A DNA stretch of 10,110 nt from Bradyrhizobium sp. (lineage in GTDB: Bacteria > Pseudomonadota > Alphaproteobacteria > Rhizobiales > Xanthobacteraceae). The position numbers and the translations under genes are program-made. The notes under the pieces were generated by a model, which saw nothing but the letters and a program-made list of their open reading frames with translations, searched no databases and was not told where the DNA came from. The stretch covers positions 1-10,110 of the forward strand of contig JAQGKJ010000865.1 in the NCBI GenBank assembly GCA_028290165.1, written 5' to 3'. Below, piece after piece: positions 7,082 to 10,110 of the stretch; position 1 is the first letter of the stretch; each line of letters starts with the position of its first letter.

Positions 7082-8095
7082 ATGAAGGCCGTCGGATACA
7101 AGAAATCGCTTCCCATCGATGCCGCGGATGCCTTGATCGATTTCGAGGCCGCGAAACCGGAACCGCGGGGCCGCGATATCCGCGTCGCCGTCAAGGCGAT
7201 TTCGGCCAATCCGGTCGATTACAAGGTCCGCAAGCGCGCAGCGCCCCCCGAAGGCGAAACCAAGATCCTGGGCTATGATGCCGCCGGCATCGTCGATGCA
7301 GTCGGCCCCGATGCTACTCTCTTCAAGCCTGGCGACGAGGTCTTCTATGCCGGCTCGATCCAGCGGCAGGGCACCAATTCGGAATTTCATCTGGTGGATG
7401 AGCGCATCGTCGGCCACAAGCCGAAGTCGCTGTCGTTTGCCCAGGCCGCAGCGCTTCCGCTGACCTCGATCACATCATGGGAATTGCTGTTCGATCGGCT
7501 CGGTGCGGTGCCCGGCAAGAGCGTCGATCCGCGCACGCTTTTGATCGTCGGCGGCGCCGGCGGCGTCGGCTCGATCCTGATCCAGATCGCCCGCCGCCTC
7601 ACCGGGCTGACGATCGTCGCCACGGCGTCCCGGCCGGAATCGCAGAAATGGTGCCTCGATCTCGGGGCGCACGCCGTCATCGATCATTCAAAACCGATGA
7701 AGGAACAGATCGAAAAGCTGAAAGGCCCGCCGGTCGGCCTGATCGCAAGCCTCACCAACACCGATCAGCACTACAAGGCTCTGGCGGAAATCATTGCGCC
7801 GCAGGGGAAATATGGATTGATCGACGATCCCCCGGATTTCAACGTCAGCGTTTTCAAGGGCAAGGCGGTTTCGGTGCACTGGGAATCGATGTTCACCCGC
7901 TCCTCGTTCCAGACACCCGACATGATCGCCCAGCATCTTCTGCTCGACGATGTCGCCGACCTCATCGACAAGGGCGTGCTGCGCACCACGCTCGATCAGA
8001 CCTTTGGGACGATCAATGCCGCCAACCTCAAGCGGGCGCATGCTTTGCTGGAATCCGGCAAGTCGCGCGGCAAGATCGTGCTGGAGGGGTGGTGA
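7082..8095 (+). CDS. Zinc-binding alcohol dehydrogenase family (quinone-oxidoreductase-like MDR)
   Basis: This is a cytoplasmic NAD(P)H-dependent oxidoreductase of the medium-chain dehydrogenase superfamily, closest to the subgroup annotated zinc-binding alcohol dehydrogenase family protein, whose members resemble quinone oxidoreductases. Its 337 residues hold a GroES-like N-terminal domain (about 28-120, with SANPVDYKVR and ILGYDAAGIVDAVG). A Rossmann domain has the nucleotide-binding GGAGGVGS (157-164). The four-cysteine structural zinc cluster of true alcohol dehydrogenases is absent, and no usual catalytic Cys/His zinc ligands are seen, so a zinc-independent enzyme is likely. GGAG at 7071-7074 lies seven bases before the ATG. 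It stands alone and is convergent with the SDR-DUF1330 operon. The substrate is unknown; enones or quinones are plausible from the family. Confidence 0.9.
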   Translation: MKAVGYKKSLPIDAADALIDFEAAKPEPRGRDIRVAVKAISANPVDYKVRKRAAPPEGETKILGYDAAGIVDAVGPDATLFKPGDEVFYAGSIQRQGTNSEFHLVDERIVGHKPKSLSFAQAAALPLTSITSWELLFDRLGAVPGKSVDPRTLLIVGGAGGVGSILIQIARRLTGLTIVATASRPESQKWCLDLGAHAVIDHSKPMKEQIEKLKGPPVGLIASLTNTDQHYKALAEIIAPQGKYGLIDDPPDFNVSVFKGKAVSVHWESMFTRSSFQTPDMIAQHLLLDDVADLIDKGVLRTTLDQTFGTINAANLKRAHALLESGKSRGKIVLEGW

Positions 8096-8109
8096 AACGA
8101 TTCGCTCTT

Positions 8110-8201
8110 TCGTCATGGCCGGGCTTGTCCCGGCCATCCACGTCTTTCTTGCTGATATGCCGTTAAGACGTGGATGCCCGGGACAAGCCCGGGCATGACG
8201 A
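8110..8201. repeat. Palindromic intergenic repeat with two internal hairpins
   Basis: Arms 8110-8146 and 8165-8201 form a 37-position inverted repeat with two mismatches around an 18-base loop. Each arm also folds alone into a 9-bp hairpin with a 5-base loop: ATGGCCGGG-CTTGT-CCCGGCCAT (8115-8137) and ATGCCCGGG-ACAAG-CCCGGGCAT (8174-8196). It lies in the 148 bases between two convergent genes and could end transcription both ways. The core resembles, from memory, a repeat common between genes in Bradyrhizobium genomes. No open reading frame or target duplication accompanies it. Confidence 0.85.
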
Positions 8202-8243
8202 GTTTCGCCATAACCGTCGGCTGCATTTCTATTCTAGTCTAGA

Positions 8244-8561
8244 TTAGTCGTGGGATGGCGGATTGTTGGCCGGCGGCACACCCTCGACAAAAATCAGCCG
8301 GCGATCGAGCGCCGTCCGCCGCACTTTCAGCGCTTCGGCATATTCCGGCGACGCATACCATTCGCGCAAGCGTTCCATCGAGGGAAATTCGACGACGACG
8401 ATGCTCTTCACCGGTGGTCCGCCCTCCGCAACGCCCGCGGCGCCGTTGCGGACCAGATAGCGCCCGCCATATTGCGCAATCGATTTGGCCGCAACGCTGC
8501 GATAGGTCTCGATTGCAACGGAATCGCGCACTTCGAGTTCGGAAATCACATAGGCCGCCAT
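8244..8561 (-). CDS. DUF1330 domain protein
   Basis: This is a 105-residue protein of the DUF1330 (COG5470) family, small ferredoxin-like alpha/beta-barrel proteins that usually dimerise and have no established biochemical role. The family pattern is visible: MAAYVISELEV at the start, YGGRYLVRNG (31-40), then VVVEFPSMERLREWYASPEY in the second half. The ATG at 8559-8561 is chosen because GAGGTG in GTGAGGTGTCGG precedes it at good spacing and the family typically begins M-A-Y. A GTG four codons upstream (8571-8573) overlaps the upstream dehydrogenase stop as GTGA and is an alternative start. Only eight bases separate it from that stop, so the two are almost surely cotranscribed. The product may assist or share substrates with the dehydrogenase, but that is inference. 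Confidence 0.85.
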   Translation of the reverse strand: MAAYVISELEVRDSVAIETYRSVAAKSIAQYGGRYLVRNGAAGVAEGGPPVKSIVVVEFPSMERLREWYASPEYAEALKVRRTALDRRLIFVEGVPPANNPPSHD

Positions 8562-8569
8562 CCGACACC

Positions 8570-9364
8570 TCACGCAATGGTCTGAACGATGCCGCCCTCG
8601 GCGCGAAGTGCTGCGCCGTTGGTCGCCGAAGATTCCTTCGAAGCGATATAGACCACCATGTTGGCGATCTCATCGACGGTCGCAAAGCGCTGCAGCAGCG
8701 AGGTCGGACGCTGCTGCTGGAAGAACTGCTTGGTCGCCTCCTCCACCGTCACACCGTTGTGTTTCGCGATATCCTTGATGAATGTCTCCACGCCCTCCGA
8801 CATCGTCGGCCCCGGTAACACCGAATTGACGGTCACCGCGGTGCCGCGTGTCATCTCGGCTAGTCCCCGCGAGACCGCAAGCTGCGCGGTCTTGGTCATG
8901 CCGTAATGAATCATTTCCTTCGGAATATTCAGCGCGGACTCCGATGAGATGAATACGATGCGCCCCCAATTGCGCTTCAGCATGCCCGGCATGTAGGCGC
9001 GCGAAAGCCGCACGCCCGACATCACATTGACCTCGAAAAAGCGGCTCCAGTCCTCATCGGGAATCTCGAAGAAGCCCTTGGGCTCGAAAATCCCGGCATT
9101 GTTGATGAGGATGTCGACCTCGGGCAGCGCCGCGACCAGCGTCTTGCATCCGGCTGCGGTCGAGACATCGGCGGCAACGCCGCGAATGTTGGCGCCGGGC
9201 ACGGCCTTCACCAGCGCCGCGGCCGCGGCGTCGACCTTGCCTTGTGCTCTGCCGTTGATCGTGACGTCGGCACCGGCGGCGGCAAGCCCCCTGGCGACGG
9301 CGTGGCCAATGCCGGAGGTCGAGCCCGTCACCAGCGCGGTCTTTCCCTTTAGATCGATCTTCAT
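8570..9364 (-). CDS. Short-chain dehydrogenase/reductase (SDR, FabG-like)
   Basis: This is a cytoplasmic NAD(P)(H)-dependent oxidoreductase of the classical SDR family, 264 residues, the normal length. It shows the cofactor motif TGSTSGIG (13-20), NNAG (88-91) and Asn113. The catalytic set is Ser141 and Tyr154-GMT-Lys158 (YGMTK). PG at 184-185 (SVLPGPTMSEG) begins the substrate loop. NGRA (37-40) after the second strand, with Arg39 and no acidic residue there, leans toward NADP(H). The ATG at 9362-9364 is favoured over an in-frame start at 9430: GGAG (9372-9375) precedes it by seven bases and the protein starts MKIDLKGKTALVTG as in relatives. It leads a two-gene operon with the DUF1330 protein. 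An inverted repeat covers its ribosome binding site. The substrate is unknown, and there is no evidence for a role in fatty-acid synthesis. Confidence 0.92.
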   Translation of the reverse strand: MKIDLKGKTALVTGSTSGIGHAVARGLAAAGADVTINGRAQGKVDAAAAALVKAVPGANIRGVAADVSTAAGCKTLVAALPEVDILINNAGIFEPKGFFEIPDEDWSRFFEVNVMSGVRLSRAYMPGMLKRNWGRIVFISSESALNIPKEMIHYGMTKTAQLAVSRGLAEMTRGTAVTVNSVLPGPTMSEGVETFIKDIAKHNGVTVEEATKQFFQQQRPTSLLQRFATVDEIANMVVYIASKESSATNGAALRAEGGIVQTIA

Positions 9365-9366
9365 GA

Positions 9367-9396
9367 GATATCTCCATCCGTGATGACGGAGATATC
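9367..9396 (-). promoter_or_regulatory. Inverted repeat over the SDR ribosome binding site
   Basis: On the minus strand, GATATCTCC-N12-GGAGATATC is a perfect 9-bp inverted repeat ending two bases before the SDR start codon. The half-site centres are 21 bp apart, two helical turns, as in many dimeric-repressor operators. The downstream arm contains the GGAG ribosome binding site, so the same repeat in RNA could hide it. A second small stem, TCCGT-GATG-ACGGA (9377-9390), overlaps it. No regulator gene is adjacent in the window. Confidence 0.5.
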
Positions 9397-9450
9397 GGGA
9401 GCGCCGCGCGCAAGCGCAATCGCCGGTCAAACGGGGAATGATTGCCCAAT

Positions 9451-9479
9451 AAAAAAGCGGCGCACGGGGCGCCGCCTTT
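9451..9479 (-). terminator. Intrinsic terminator of the rpoA-rplQ operon
   Basis: On the minus strand an 11-bp stem (AAAGGCGGCGC / GCGCCGCTTTT, one G-U pair) closes a five-base loop CCCGT and runs into six Ts followed by ATT. It begins 20 bases after the rplQ stop codon. GC-rich stem plus U-tract is a textbook factor-independent terminator. It separates the ribosomal operon from the SDR operon. Confidence 0.9.
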
Positions 9480-9499
9480 AAAAGCCAGTTTTCGGAAAC

Positions 9500-9916
9500 T
9501 TACGCGGCTTCCGCGGCCTTTTCCTGCACCGGGCCGGAATCGAGGCCCTTGGCGTCGACGTCGCGGTCGACGAATTCGATCACGGCCATCGGCGCGTTGT
9601 CGCCGTAGCGGAAGCCGGCCTTGATGATGCGGGTGTAGCCGCCCTGACGGTCCTTGTAGCGGGCGGCGAGAACATCGAACAGTTTCCTGGTCTGGTCGAG
9701 GTCGCGCATCTCCGAGATCGCCTGCCGGCGCATGGCCAGCCCGCCCTTCTTGCCGAGCGTGACGAGCTTTTCGACGATCGGGCGCAGTTCCTTCGCCTTC
9801 GGCAGCGTGGTGACGATCTGCTCGTGCTTGATCAGCGCCGCGCACATATTGGCAAACATCGCGCGCCGATGCTCGGCGGTGCGATTGAGTTTGCGATGAA
9901 CCTTGCCGTGACGCAT
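9500..9916 (-). CDS. rplQ: 50S ribosomal protein L17
   Basis: L17 is a large-subunit ribosomal protein at the 23S rRNA surface near the exit side. The 138-residue product begins with the highly conserved [19 protein letters not shown] and has the central [16 protein letters not shown] (52-67) and [20 protein letters not shown] (92-111). The C-terminus is a short acidic/Ala tail, a little longer than in the 127-residue E. coli protein. GAGGAA (9923-9928) lies six bases before the ATG. It follows rpoA on the same strand, the usual end of the alpha operon, and is closed by a strong terminator. Confidence 0.98.
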   Translation of the reverse strand: MRHGKVHRKLNRTAEHRRAMFANMCAALIKHEQIVTTLPKAKELRPIVEKLVTLGKKGGLAMRRQAISEMRDLDQTRKLFDVLAARYKDRQGGYTRIIKAGFRYGDNAPMAVIEFVDRDVDAKGLDSGPVQEKAAEAA

Positions 9917-10065
9917 GGAATATTCCTCAATACTTGTTCTGTCGCGACGGCTCGTCGGACGTCTTGCTCAGGTGGGCCGCCTGCGTTCGCCCAAAATGTA
10001 ATGGCCGGAATATCTAGTGCAAAGACGCGCTTCGCGCTTTCGCGGCCACGACGGTTATCGTTCAA
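9917..10065 (-). other. rpoA-rplQ spacer with hairpin
   Basis: This 149-base gap between rpoA and rplQ carries the rplQ ribosome binding site. A hairpin at 10021-10040 reads, on the minus strand, AAAGCGCG-AAG-CGCG(T)CTTT: eight pairs, one bulged T and a three-base loop. It lacks a U-tract, so read-through from rpoA is expected. A smaller stem CGACG-GCT-CGTCG lies at 9945-9957. No gene is visible. The hairpin could be part of a dispersed repeat or a processing site. Confidence 0.4.
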
Positions 10066-10110
10066 TCAATAATGATCCTCAAAGCGCTTGGCCAGTTCGT
10101 CGATATTCTC
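10066..10110 (-). CDS. rpoA: RNA polymerase alpha subunit, C-terminal end (partial)
   Basis: The minus-strand frame entering from the window edge encodes ENIDELAKRFEDHY followed by TGA (10066-10068). This is the typical end of alphaproteobacterial RpoA, just after the alpha C-terminal domain that contacts UP elements and activators. Its position directly upstream of rplQ on the same strand is the universal alpha-operon order and confirms the call. Only the last 14 residues are in the window. Confidence 0.92.
   Translation of the reverse strand, partial: ENIDELAKRFEDHY

Noticed and set aside
8110..8201. Insertion sequence or MITE with terminal inverted repeats
   Set aside because: There is no visible target-site duplication and no transposase. 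The internal hairpins fit a palindromic intergenic repeat better.
9365..9430. An upstream start for the SDR gene
   Set aside because: The added residues are Arg/Cys-rich and unlike SDR N-termini. The start at 9364 has a well-placed GGAG and the standard first strand.
1..10110. CRISPR array, tRNA, phage or defence/toxin-antitoxin module
   Set aside because: No evenly spaced direct repeats, cloverleaf-like segments or recognisable genes of these classes were seen on either strand.

Overview
The window looks like chromosomal DNA from an alphaproteobacterium of the Bradyrhizobium/Rhodopseudomonas group. The evidence is the high G+C content, the RpoA tail ENIDELAKRFEDHY next to L17, a GGITVYGTIDGGVTW-type porin, a degQ-rarA pair, and a palindromic intergenic repeat built around CCGGGCTTGTCCCGG. 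The genus is inferred from these sequences and from memory; no database was searched.

Right end (9365-10110, minus strand): the last codons of rpoA, a 149-bp spacer, rplQ, and a strong intrinsic terminator that closes the ribosomal alpha operon. Next (7082-9364) comes a small redox cluster. A short-chain dehydrogenase and a DUF1330 protein form a tight two-gene minus-strand operon. A medium-chain zinc-less oxidoreductase on the plus strand converges on it, and a 92-bp palindromic repeat sits between the convergent ends. A 9-bp inverted repeat covers the ribosome binding site of the dehydrogenase operon.

Centre (3696-6738, minus strand): a 497-residue outer-membrane porin, then the periplasmic Do/HtrA-family protease degQ, whose stop codon overlaps the rarA start (ATGA). 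Left part: rarA (AAA+ replication-fork ATPase) converges on a secreted alpha/beta-hydrolase. Only five bases separate their stop codons, and both stops lie in the arms of one hairpin. An RluC-type 23S rRNA pseudouridine synthase with a long basic N-terminal extension follows, then the last codons of an unidentified plus-strand gene.

Most of the window is housekeeping (transcription/translation, envelope quality control, fork maintenance, rRNA modification), with accessory genes between: porin, oxidoreductases and esterase. I see no CRISPR array, insertion sequence, phage module, toxin-antitoxin pair or defence system, and nothing that supports a new multi-gene system. The most notable signals are non-coding: the repeat with compensatory changes inside its sub-hairpins, the operator-like repeat over the dehydrogenase ribosome binding site, and the shared stop-codon hairpin.
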